Source: an uncultured Alphaproteobacteria bacterium (GTDB lineage Bacteria > Pseudomonadota > Alphaproteobacteria > Puniceispirillales > UBA1172). Taken from it: DNA of 17,547 nt. The stretch covers positions 1 through 17,547 of the forward strand of contig CALFYS010000051.1 in NCBI GenBank assembly GCA_937952245.1, in the 5' to 3' direction. The notes beneath the pieces were generated by a model. That model worked only from the letters and a program-made list of their open reading frames with translations, was not told where the DNA came from and made no database searches. The first letter of the stretch is position 1. The number at the start of each line of letters is the position of its first letter. Shown one piece after another: positions 5,634 through 12,143 of this stretch. The translations under genes and the position numbers were made by a program.

Positions 5634-6407
5634 TCAAACAGGGGTATTGCCGCCCACCACTTTATCATCAACATAGGCCGTGCCGCCATGTTCGCCCACC
5701 AATGCAACAAGCGCATCAGCGGCTTTTTCAACCAGCGCCTGATCAAGACCTGAGACGACCAACGCCGTGCCATAGGCCCCCGGTTTAAACCAAGGGTATG
5801 AGCCAATGGAAACGCCTTGGTGATCGGTTTCAACCCGCGCCAGACCAGAGGCCAGCGTGCCTTCACCCACTTCGGTTTGAACCGTCAGGCGAAAGGCTTT
5901 AACCCCGCCGGGCAATTGTTCGCCCATGTTTTCAATCATCGCCTGAAGAATAGACGGCACCCCGGGCAGAACATAAACATTGCCCAGAATATACCCCGGG
6001 GCAGCGGAAATCGGGTTGTCGATTAAGGTTGCGCCTTCGGGAATATCCGCCATTTTCTGACGGGCTTCGTTATAATCCAGCCCCGTGCCTTGATAATGGT
6101 CAATCAAGCGTTGATCCGCTTCGGGATGGCGGATGACCTTAACCCCAAAGGCTTTGGCGATGGTGACGGTGGTAATATCATCATGGGTGGGGCCGATCCC
6201 GCCTGAAGTGAAAACATGGTCGTATTTTTCCGAAAGGCTCCGCACAGTTTCAATAATCAAGGCTTCATCATCACCAATAACGCGCGCTTCGGCCAATTTG
6301 ATCCCCCGGTCATAAAACTGGCTGGCAAGGTAATTGATATTTTTATCAGCCGTACGGCCATTTAAAATTTCATCACCAATAATCATAATCGCGGCGGTGG
6401 GTTGCAT
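5634..6407 (-). CDS. Competence/damage-inducible protein A-like, molybdopterin-binding domain (CinA N-terminal type)
   Basis: A 257-residue protein with the MoCF_BD (MoaB/MogA-like) fold found at the N-terminus of CinA. Visible signatures are GDEILNGRTAD at 11-21 and FTSGGIGPTHDDIT at 66-79, the ligand-binding loop of the family. It lacks the C-terminal CinA domain with nicotinamide mononucleotide deamidase activity, so it belongs to the short single-domain group common in alphaproteobacteria. In fuller CinA proteins this domain has ADP-ribose pyrophosphatase activity; whether the short form has it is unknown. The start is ATG at 6407 because GAGG lies 7 bases before it, whereas a GTG at 6410 would be too close. 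It is transcribed away from sfsA; the shared 126-base gap holds a promoter and a dyad. The name is historical and does not show a role in competence here. Confidence 0.9.
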   Translation of the reverse strand: MQPTAAIMIIGDEILNGRTADKNINYLASQFYDRGIKLAEARVIGDDEALIIETVRSLSEKYDHVFTSGGIGPTHDDITTVTIAKAFGVKVIRHPEADQRLIDHYQGTGLDYNEARQKMADIPEGATLIDNPISAAPGYILGNVYVLPGVPSILQAMIENMGEQLPGGVKAFRLTVQTEVGEGTLASGLARVETDHQGVSIGSYPWFKPGAYGTALVVSGLDQALVEKAADALVALVGEHGGTAYVDDKVVGGNTPV

Positions 6408-6442
6408 CACAAAACCTCATTGGGGGAAAACGTAATGGCTTG

Positions 6443-6470
6443 AATATAGTTGATTGCGGCTTGATGTCAT
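6443..6470 (-). promoter_or_regulatory. Candidate promoter for the CinA-like gene
   Basis: On the minus strand, ATGACA (6470-6465) and TATATT (6448-6443), preceded by C, are spaced by 16 bases, each with 5 of 6 consensus matches. Transcription would begin near 6436, leaving a leader of about 30 bases before the ATG at 6407. Confidence 0.45.
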
Positions 6471-6478
6471 GCGAATAA

Positions 6479-6494
6479 ATGAAAAGATTTTCAT
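6479..6494. promoter_or_regulatory. 16-bp dyad between the CinA-like gene and sfsA
   Basis: ATGAAAA (6479-6485) and TTTTCAT (6488-6494) are perfect inverted copies around GA. The site is just upstream of the predicted -35 of the CinA-like gene and 40 bases before sfsA, so it could be an operator serving both directions. No plus-strand promoter for sfsA is convincing in this gap. Confidence 0.35.
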
Positions 6495-6533
6495 CCATGC
6501 GATGCCATCATAAGAGATATAAGGCGAGGAACG

Positions 6534-7256
6534 ATGCAGTGGCCTGAATTAACCGAAGGGGTTTTGATCAAGCGGTACAAACGCTTTCTGGCCGATATTG
6601 ATTTCAACGGTCAGGTGGAAACCGTGCATTGCCCAAACCCCGGCGCCATGACAGGGCTAAAAACCCCGGGGATGCGGGTGTGGTGTTCAACCTCGGATAA
6701 TCCCAATCGGAAATTGAAAAAAACGCTGGAGCTGATCGAGGCTGATGGCACGCTGGTGGGGATTAACACCAACCTGCCCAATAAACTGACCCATGAAGCC
6801 TTGAGCCATGGGGTGATCCCCGCCTTTGCCGATTACCCCATCATTACGCCTGAATTCACCTATGAAAAAGGCACACGATTTGATTTCAAATTGGAACAAG
6901 AAGATGGCGATGCCCTGATGCCCCCTGCCCTGATGTTAGAAGTTAAAAACGTCCATTTGGCACGGCCTGATGGGCCTCATCCCGGGGCGATGGAATTTCC
7001 TGATTCGGTGACAGCACGAGGCGCGAAGCATCTTAATATCCTTGCGGAGATTGCGCGCTCAGGGGGCAAAGCCGCTATGCTTTATGTTATCCAGCGGGGC
7101 GATGGCGAATATTTCACCCTTGCCGAGGATATTGACCCCAATTACGCCAAGGCTTTTAAAGCCGCTGAACAGGCTGGGGTTGCTATTCACGCGTGGCAAT
7201 GCCATATCGATCTTAACAATATTGAAATATCTTCAGAATTGCCTATTCGGGTATAA
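6534..7256 (+). CDS. sfsA: DNA/RNA nuclease SfsA (sugar fermentation stimulation protein homologue)
   Basis: A 240-residue SfsA protein, about family length. It was first named for a sugar fermentation effect in E. coli; the family has an OB-like N-terminal part and a nuclease-like C-terminal domain. Visible family marks are VHCPNPGAMTG at 31-41, TRFDF at 114-118, LMLEVKNVHLA at 133-143 and FPDSVTARGAKHL at 155-167. The acidic/lysine set D117, E136 and K138 resembles the PD-(D/E)XK nuclease core. The start has a GAGG-type ribosome binding site (GCGAGGAACG) right before the ATG. It is followed by map after 29 bases with no promoter between, so the two are likely co-transcribed; the sfsA-map-radC order is a familiar alphaproteobacterial arrangement. 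Confidence 0.95.
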   Translation: MQWPELTEGVLIKRYKRFLADIDFNGQVETVHCPNPGAMTGLKTPGMRVWCSTSDNPNRKLKKTLELIEADGTLVGINTNLPNKLTHEALSHGVIPAFADYPIITPEFTYEKGTRFDFKLEQEDGDALMPPALMLEVKNVHLARPDGPHPGAMEFPDSVTARGAKHLNILAEIARSGGKAAMLYVIQRGDGEYFTLAEDIDPNYAKAFKAAEQAGVAIHAWQCHIDLNNIEISSELPIRV

Positions 7257-7285
7257 CTAAAGGCGTTTAATAGACTGGATCAATC

Positions 7286-8083
7286 ATGCGGAATGAACCT
7301 GTAACCATTCATGATGAAGAAGGCTTTGCTGGCATGCGGAAAGCCGGGCGGCTGGCGGCGGAAACGCTTGATTTCATCACCCCGCATATCAAAGCTGGCG
7401 TGACAACGCTGGAATTAAATGATCTTTGCCATCAATTTATCACTGATCATGGCGCGATCCCTGCCCCGCTTGATTACAAAGGCTTTCCGAAAGCCACCTG
7501 TATTTCGGTTAACCATGTTGTTTGCCATGGCATCCCTTCTGAAAAGACCTTGCATGATGGCGATATTCTGAACATTGACATCACCACAATTGTCGATGGG
7601 TGGTATGGCGATACCAGCCGAATGTTTTGGGTGGGGGATGTTTCGGTAAAAGCCAGACGATTAACCGAAGTGACCTATGAAGCCCTGATGCGGGCGGTGC
7701 GGATGGTCAAACCCGGGGTGACGCTGGGCGATCTTGGTCACGCGATCCAGACCTATGCGGAAGCGGCGCGGTTTTCGGTGGTGCGCGATTTCACCGGTCA
7801 TGGCTTGGGGCGTGTTTTTCACGCCGCCCCGACGGTTTTGCATTATGGCAACCCGGGTGAAGGCTTGGTGCTGGAAGAAGGCATGATCTTTACGATTGAA
7901 CCGATGATCAACACCGGCACATGGCAGGTTAAAATCCTTTCCGATGGCTGGACGGCGGTGACCCGTGACCGCGGGTTATCCGCCCAGTTTGAACATTCAA
8001 TTGGTGTCACCAAAGATGGGGTTGAAATCTTCACCCAATCGCCGTTGGGCTTGACCATGCCGCCGTATAACCTGCCGGAATAA
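7286..8083 (+). CDS. map: Methionine aminopeptidase, type I
   Basis: A 265-residue type I methionine aminopeptidase, the cytoplasmic metalloenzyme that removes the initiator methionine from new proteins when the next residue is small. All five metal ligands are present: D98 (NIDITT), D109 (GDTSRMF), H172 (GHGLG), E205 (FTIEPM) and E236 (QFEHSIG). H81 (CHGIP) and H179 (FHAAP) fit the substrate-binding histidines. There is no N-terminal zinc-finger or linker extension beyond a short tail, as usual in bacteria. The ribosome binding site is weak (GGA about 7 bases upstream). It follows sfsA closely and precedes radC by 110 bases. Function is secure. Confidence 0.97.
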   Translation: MRNEPVTIHDEEGFAGMRKAGRLAAETLDFITPHIKAGVTTLELNDLCHQFITDHGAIPAPLDYKGFPKATCISVNHVVCHGIPSEKTLHDGDILNIDITTIVDGWYGDTSRMFWVGDVSVKARRLTEVTYEALMRAVRMVKPGVTLGDLGHAIQTYAEAARFSVVRDFTGHGLGRVFHAAPTVLHYGNPGEGLVLEEGMIFTIEPMINTGTWQVKILSDGWTAVTRDRGLSAQFEHSIGVTKDGVEIFTQSPLGLTMPPYNLPE

Positions 8084-8152
8084 TATTTCTGCTGATAAGA
8101 CTTGCCTGAACCGCTTGATCAAATTTAAAGTAAGTTCAGTTTCATTTATTTT

Positions 8153-8189
8153 GGCCTTTAGGGTTTTGCCGCCATTTAACCTAAAGGCC
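8153..8189 (+). promoter_or_regulatory. Hairpin that encloses the radC ribosome binding site
   Basis: GGCCTTTAGG (8153-8162) and CCTAAAGGCC (8180-8189) are perfect 10-bp inverted copies with a 17-base loop. The right arm contains AAAGG (8183-8187), the only ribosome binding site for radC, ending 6 bases before its ATG at 8194. Folded RNA would hide this site. No T run follows, so it is not a normal terminator for map. The rest of the map-radC gap shows no convincing promoter. Confidence 0.6.
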
Positions 8190-8193
8190 TCAG

Positions 8194-8928
8194 ATGACAG
8201 AACCATCACCACCCCAAAATAAAAATCATGACGATAAGACCCATGGTGATAAAACCCATGATGATAAAAAAGGTCATCGTCAACGCTTGCGTCAACGAAT
8301 CTTGGATAAAGAGGCGAGCTCCCTTCATGATTATGAGATTCTGGAAGCGCTTTTATTCAGCATTATTCCTCGAAGGGATACCAAACCTATAGCCAAAGCC
8401 TTGCTCAAGAAGTTTAAAAATTTCCGTGGGCTGATCAACGCTGACCCTGATGAATTAAAAGAATTCAAAGGCATGGGCGATCAAGCGGTTGTATTCCTGA
8501 TGTTGATTCGTGAATTGATGTTGCGTGCAAGCCTTGATGATGTTCATGGCCAACCGGTTTTATCCTCTTGGAATGAAGTCATCACTTATTGCCGTGAGAG
8601 CATTGGGTTTCAGAAAACCGAATCCTTCATGGTGCTGTATTTGGATTCCAAAAACAGGCTGATGCATGAAGAAAAACCGCATAAAGGCACGGTTGATCGT
8701 GTCATGGTCTATCCCCGTGAAATTGTCAAAACCGCCATGAAGAAAGATGCCGCGTCGGTGATTTTGGTGCATAACCACCCGTCGGACCATACCGAACCAT
8801 CAAAGCCTGATATTGAAATGACCAAGGCGATTGTCCAAGCCTTGCTGACCGTCAATGTCGCGGTTCATGATCATGTCATCATTGGCCCCAGCAATCACAC
8901 GTCCTTCAAAACGCTTGGATTGCTGTAA
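8194..8928 (+). CDS. radC: RadC family protein (JAMM/MPN domain)
   Basis: A 244-residue RadC protein. The C-terminal two thirds form a JAMM/MPN metalloprotease-like domain with the full ligand set: E143 (KTESF), H193 and H195 in HNHPS, and D206 (KPD). A helix-hairpin-helix-like region precedes it (about 65-105, with NADPDELKEFKGMG). Despite the old name, a DNA-repair role is doubtful in well-studied species and the true activity is unknown. The N-terminus is unusual: residues 12-26 are three copies of a five-residue His-Asp-Lys repeat (HDDKT, HGDKT, HDDKK) encoded by a 15-base tandem repeat. The start is forced, as the next methionine is beyond residue 90. The ribosome binding site lies inside a strong hairpin, suggesting translational control. 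Confidence 0.93.
   Translation: MTEPSPPQNKNHDDKTHGDKTHDDKKGHRQRLRQRILDKEASSLHDYEILEALLFSIIPRRDTKPIAKALLKKFKNFRGLINADPDELKEFKGMGDQAVVFLMLIRELMLRASLDDVHGQPVLSSWNEVITYCRESIGFQKTESFMVLYLDSKNRLMHEEKPHKGTVDRVMVYPREIVKTAMKKDAASVILVHNHPSDHTEPSKPDIEMTKAIVQALLTVNVAVHDHVIIGPSNHTSFKTLGLL
8227..8271 (+). repeat. Three-copy 15-base tandem repeat inside radC
   Basis: Copies at 8227-8241, 8242-8256 and 8257-8271 each begin CATG and encode H-D/G-D-K-T/K. They differ at a few, mostly third, codon positions, so the repeat is not freshly made. It is in frame, so copy-number change would lengthen or shorten the protein by five residues without breaking it. Confidence 0.75.
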
Positions 8929-8959
8929 GGGGATAACATACCCTGCGGCAACTGCTCAC

Positions 8960-8988
8960 TGGTCAAATCATCAGCAACTTGATATATA
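8960..8988 (+). promoter_or_regulatory. Candidate promoter of purB
   Basis: TGGTCA (8960-8965) and TATATA (8983-8988) are spaced by 17 bases, each with 4 of 6 consensus matches; an overlapping TATAAA at 8985-8990 gives a better -10 but a 19-base gap. The start would be near 8995, about 26 bases before the ATG at 9021. Confidence 0.4.
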
Positions 8989-9020
8989 AACGCCATCACC
9001 ACATGGCTTAAGGACAAATC

Positions 9021-10319
9021 ATGATACCGCGTTATTCCCGCCCTGAAATGACTCAAATTTGGTCAGATGAAATGAAATTCCAGATATGGCTCGATATTGA
9101 AGTCTATGCCTGTGATGCGCAAGCCAAGCTTGGGGTGATCCCTGAAGAAGCCGCCAAGGAAATTCGGGAAAAATCGTCTTTTGATATTCCTGAAATTCAT
9201 GAAATTGAAAAAGAAACCAAACATGATGTCATCGCCTTTTTGACCAGCGTGGCTAAATTTGTCGGCCCTTCATCACGGTTTATCCATCAGGGCATGACCT
9301 CATCTGATGTTTTGGACACAACCTTTGCCGTGCAGTTAACCCGCGCCACTGATTTGATGCTGGCAGACCTTGATGAATTGCTGGACGCGCTCCGCACCCG
9401 AGCCGAAGAACATAAATACACCCCCACCATTGGCCGAAGCCACGGTATCCACGCTGAACCCGTGACATTCGGGCTAAAACTGGCGGGGTTTTACGCTGAA
9501 TTTGAACGCGCCAAAAAACGCCTGATGGCGGCGCGTGATGAAATCGCCACCTGTAAGATTTCTGGCGCGGTGGGAACATACGCCCATATTGACCCTGAAG
9601 TCGAAGCTCATGTGGCCAAGGAAATGGGGCTGATCCCTGAAACCCATTCCACCCAAGTCATCCCCCGTGATCGCCACGCCATGTATTTTTCAACCCTTGG
9701 GGTGATCGCCTCATCGGTGGAACGTCTGGCGACTGAAATCCGCCATATGCAGCGGACAGAGGTTCGGGAAGCCGAAGAATATTTCTCTCCTGGGCAAAAA
9801 GGCTCATCAGCCATGCCGCATAAGCGCAACCCTGTGCTGACCGAAAACCTCACCGGTTTGGCGCGAATTGTCCGTGCCGCCGTCACCCCTGCCCTTGAAA
9901 ATGTGGCGCTTTGGCATGAACGCGATATTTCCCATTCATCGGTTGAACGTGTTTTTGGGCCTGATGCCACAATCGCGCTGGATTTCGCCTTAAAGCGGCT
10001 CGCTTCAGTTGTCAAAAACTTGGTGGTTTATCCGGAGATGATGCAGGCCAATCTTGATCAATTGGGGGGGCTTGTTCATTCACAACAAGTGCTTTTGGCG
10101 CTGACCCAAAATGGGGTGAGCCGCGAAGACGCGTATAAATTGGTGCAGAAAAACGCCATGGAAACATGGCATGATGGCGGGATGTTGATCGACCGCCTGA
10201 AAGCCGATAAGGACGTTACCGCCGCCCTTTCGGATGCTGAATTGGACGCGCTCTTTAACCTTGATCAGCATTTCGCCCGTGTCGATGTCATCTTTGATCG
10301 GGTGTTTTCAGGAAAATAG
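9021..10319 (+). CDS. purB: Adenylosuccinate lyase
   Basis: A 432-residue member of the fumarase/aspartase superfamily. It removes fumarate twice in purine synthesis: from SAICAR to give AICAR, and from adenylosuccinate to give AMP. The superfamily signature GSSAMPHKRNP is at 261-271 and holds the catalytic serine loop. The proton-donating histidine fits H141 in GRSHGIHAEP, and KHDV at 67-70 and GMTSSDVLDT at 91-100 are the other conserved regions. Length equals the usual short bacterial form. AAGGA lies 6 bases before the ATG. It has its own candidate promoter and is separated from purC by 109 bases with another promoter, so the two need not be one transcript. PurC makes SAICAR, the first substrate of PurB. 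Confidence 0.97.
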   Translation: MIPRYSRPEMTQIWSDEMKFQIWLDIEVYACDAQAKLGVIPEEAAKEIREKSSFDIPEIHEIEKETKHDVIAFLTSVAKFVGPSSRFIHQGMTSSDVLDTTFAVQLTRATDLMLADLDELLDALRTRAEEHKYTPTIGRSHGIHAEPVTFGLKLAGFYAEFERAKKRLMAARDEIATCKISGAVGTYAHIDPEVEAHVAKEMGLIPETHSTQVIPRDRHAMYFSTLGVIASSVERLATEIRHMQRTEVREAEEYFSPGQKGSSAMPHKRNPVLTENLTGLARIVRAAVTPALENVALWHERDISHSSVERVFGPDATIALDFALKRLASVVKNLVVYPEMMQANLDQLGGLVHSQQVLLALTQNGVSREDAYKLVQKNAMETWHDGGMLIDRLKADKDVTAALSDAELDALFNLDQHFARVDVIFDRVFSGK

Positions 10320-10351
10320 CCGGATAACGTGCCAAAATAGGGGTTAAAGCA

Positions 10352-10382
10352 TTTACAGTCATGCCGATAACCTCTATATAAT
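10352..10382 (+). promoter_or_regulatory. Promoter of the purC-purS-purQ-purL operon
   Basis: A perfect TATAAT (10377-10382) is preceded by TTTACA (10352-10357, 5 of 6) with a 19-base gap, slightly longer than ideal. Transcription would start near 10389, about 40 bases before purC. Short arms GGTTA/TAACC flank the -35 region (about 10342-10372), a weak dyad that could be chance. Confidence 0.5.
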
Positions 10383-10428
10383 GTGTTAAACGCCTCTTTA
10401 GATAACTATATCAAGTAAAGTTTGGATA

Positions 10429-11202
10429 ATGTCTCAGCGACAACAGCTCTATGATGGGAAAGCGAAAACGATTTTCGCCGGGCCTGATGACGACCATTTG
10501 ATCCAATATTTCAAAGATGATGCCACCGCCTATAACGCCCTGAAACATGAAGTGATCGGCGGCAAAGGGATTCTGAACAATCTGATCTCGGAACATATTA
10601 TGGGGCAGGTTGCCGACGCCGGCGTTGAAACCCATTTTATCGAGCGGCTCAATGATCGTGAACAATTAATCCGCAAGGTTGAGATTGTTCCCGTTGAAGT
10701 GGTTGTCCGCAATATCGCCGCGGGGTCAATGGTGAAACGTCTTGGCGGTGATTTGATTGCCATTAAAGATGGGGATGCCCTGCCCCAGCCTTTGATTGAA
10801 TATTACTTGAAAGAAGACGCGCTGAACGACCCGATTATCAGCCGCGATCACATCACGTTATTCGGCCTTGCCAGCGAAGATGAGCTTGATGCAATCGTCA
10901 AGATGACCATGACGGTCAATCAGACCTTACAGGGGCTGTTCAAAGCCATCGGCATTACCTTGATTGATTTCAAATTGGAATTTGGACGGCTCACCACTGG
11001 CGATCAGCGGATTATTCTGGCGGATGAGATTAGCCCTGATAACTGCCGTCTTTGGGATGTCGAAACCGGTGAGAAAAAAGATAAAGATCGCTTCCGCCAA
11101 GATTTAGGCGGCTTGATCGAAGCTTACACTGATATTGCCCAGCGGTTTGGCATTGATACCCGTATTCTGAACACCAGCATTCTTGAAAAGGGAGACGCGT
11201 GA
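10429..11202 (+). CDS. purC: Phosphoribosylaminoimidazole-succinocarboxamide synthase (SAICAR synthetase)
   Basis: A 257-residue SAICAR synthetase, which joins aspartate to CAIR using ATP. Clear marks are LYDGKAKTIF at 7-16 (nucleotide-binding glycine/lysine loop), GGKGILNNLISE at 44-55, VEVVVRNIAAGSMVKRLG at 89-106 (family signature), LIDFKLEFG at 178-186 and LADEISPDNCRLWD at 197-210. Length is normal for the single-domain bacterial enzyme. It has a perfect TATAAT-type promoter upstream, but only a weak ribosome binding site (GGA close to the ATG). Its stop overlaps the start of purS by one base (TGATG), so purS is probably translated by coupling. The product goes to PurB, encoded just upstream. 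Confidence 0.97.
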   Translation: MSQRQQLYDGKAKTIFAGPDDDHLIQYFKDDATAYNALKHEVIGGKGILNNLISEHIMGQVADAGVETHFIERLNDREQLIRKVEIVPVEVVVRNIAAGSMVKRLGGDLIAIKDGDALPQPLIEYYLKEDALNDPIISRDHITLFGLASEDELDAIVKMTMTVNQTLQGLFKAIGITLIDFKLEFGRLTTGDQRIILADEISPDNCRLWDVETGEKKDKDRFRQDLGGLIEAYTDIAQRFGIDTRILNTSILEKGDA

Positions 11203-11453
11203 TGAAAGTCATGGTTTCAATCAACCTTAAGCCCGGGGTGTTAGACCCACAGGCACGCGCCATTGAAAACTCTCTTTCCAGCCTTGGTTATACCGAAGTC
11301 AGCGGCGTTTCCACCGGCAAACAGATCATCCTTGACCTTGATGAAACCGATGAAAGCCGCGCCCGACAGAAAACCGCGAAAATGTGTGAAACCTTATTGG
11401 TCAATACGGTGATTGAAAACTATGACATCACCATCATGGATGAGGACAGTTAA
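11202..11453 (+). CDS. purS: Phosphoribosylformylglycinamidine synthase subunit PurS
   Basis: An 83-residue PurS protein, the small structural subunit that bridges PurL and PurQ and helps ammonia transfer in the three-part FGAM synthase used by alphaproteobacteria and Gram-positives. It shows VSINLKPGVLDPQARAIENSL-type sequence at about 5-25 and a beta-alpha-beta-beta-alpha-beta pattern typical of the family, with LLVNTVIENY near the end. The ATG at 11202 is preferred over a GTG three bases upstream because GGAG lies 7 bases before the ATG. It overlaps the purC stop by one base, and purQ follows after 3 bases. Confidence 0.95.
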   Translation: MKVMVSINLKPGVLDPQARAIENSLSSLGYTEVSGVSTGKQIILDLDETDESRARQKTAKMCETLLVNTVIENYDITIMDEDS

Positions 11454-11456
11454 TCC

Positions 11457-12143
11457 ATGAACATTTCCGTTATCACATTCCCCGGGTCAAATTGTGATCG
11501 TGATGTGATCACGGCGGCGGCCGAAATTACTGGCAAACAACCAACAGCGGTTTGGCATAAAGATACGGATTTGGGCAATCCTGATTTGGTGATTATCCCC
11601 GGCGGCTTTTCCTTTGGTGATTATCTGCGCTGTGGGGCGATCGCGTCTAAATCGCCGGCCATGGATGAAGTGATCGAACATTCGCTCCGTGGCGGCATGG
11701 TGATGGGGATTTGCAATGGCTTTCAAGTCTTGGTTGAAACAGGGCTGTTGCCCGGGGCATTGATCCGCAACAAAGGGCTGAAATTTGTCTGCCGTGATAC
11801 CAATCTTAAAACCCATCAACACGGCAAAGATATTATGGCAGGGTTCCAAGACGGCGAAGAAATGGTCATCCCTGTTGCCCATAATGAAGGCCAATATTTC
11901 GCCGATGACGACACGTTAAAACGTATCCAAGATAACGGCCAGATCGCCTTTACCTATACGCCGATGGGCGATGAAACCGATTACAACCCTAATGGCGCGG
12001 CGCTTGATATTGCTGGCATTACATCAGAAAACGGCCGGGTGCTGGGGATGATGCCGCATCCAGAACGAAAGATGAGCGATACGGTTGGCGGGGCTGATGG
12101 CCGCCGCCTGTTGACCGCGATTATCGAAGCGAGCCAATCATGA
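11457..12143 (+). CDS. purQ: Phosphoribosylformylglycinamidine synthase subunit PurQ (glutaminase)
   Basis: A 228-residue class I glutamine amidotransferase that frees ammonia from glutamine for PurL. The nucleophile is C86 in GICNGFQ, with H201 and E203 in MPHPERK completing the triad. The N-terminus ISVITFPGSNCDRD (3-16) and GGFSFGDYLRCGAIA (49-63) are family signatures, the latter forming the oxyanion region. The ribosome binding site GAGGA lies inside the end of purS. The stop overlaps the purL start by 4 bases (ATGA), which fits equal production of the two subunits. Length is normal. Confidence 0.97.
   Translation: MNISVITFPGSNCDRDVITAAAEITGKQPTAVWHKDTDLGNPDLVIIPGGFSFGDYLRCGAIASKSPAMDEVIEHSLRGGMVMGICNGFQVLVETGLLPGALIRNKGLKFVCRDTNLKTHQHGKDIMAGFQDGEEMVIPVAHNEGQYFADDDTLKRIQDNGQIAFTYTPMGDETDYNPNGAALDIAGITSENGRVLGMMPHPERKMSDTVGGADGRRLLTAIIEASQS

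Noticed and set aside
5627..5645. ACCCC/GGGGT inverted repeat between rhomboid and the CinA-like gene as a terminator
   Set aside because: Only 5 bp with a 9-base loop and no T run on either strand; it also reaches into the end of the CinA-like coding region.
9608..10015. 135-codon open frame opposite purB
   Set aside because: Shadow of the conserved purB region; high Arg/Ser content typical of antisense frames.
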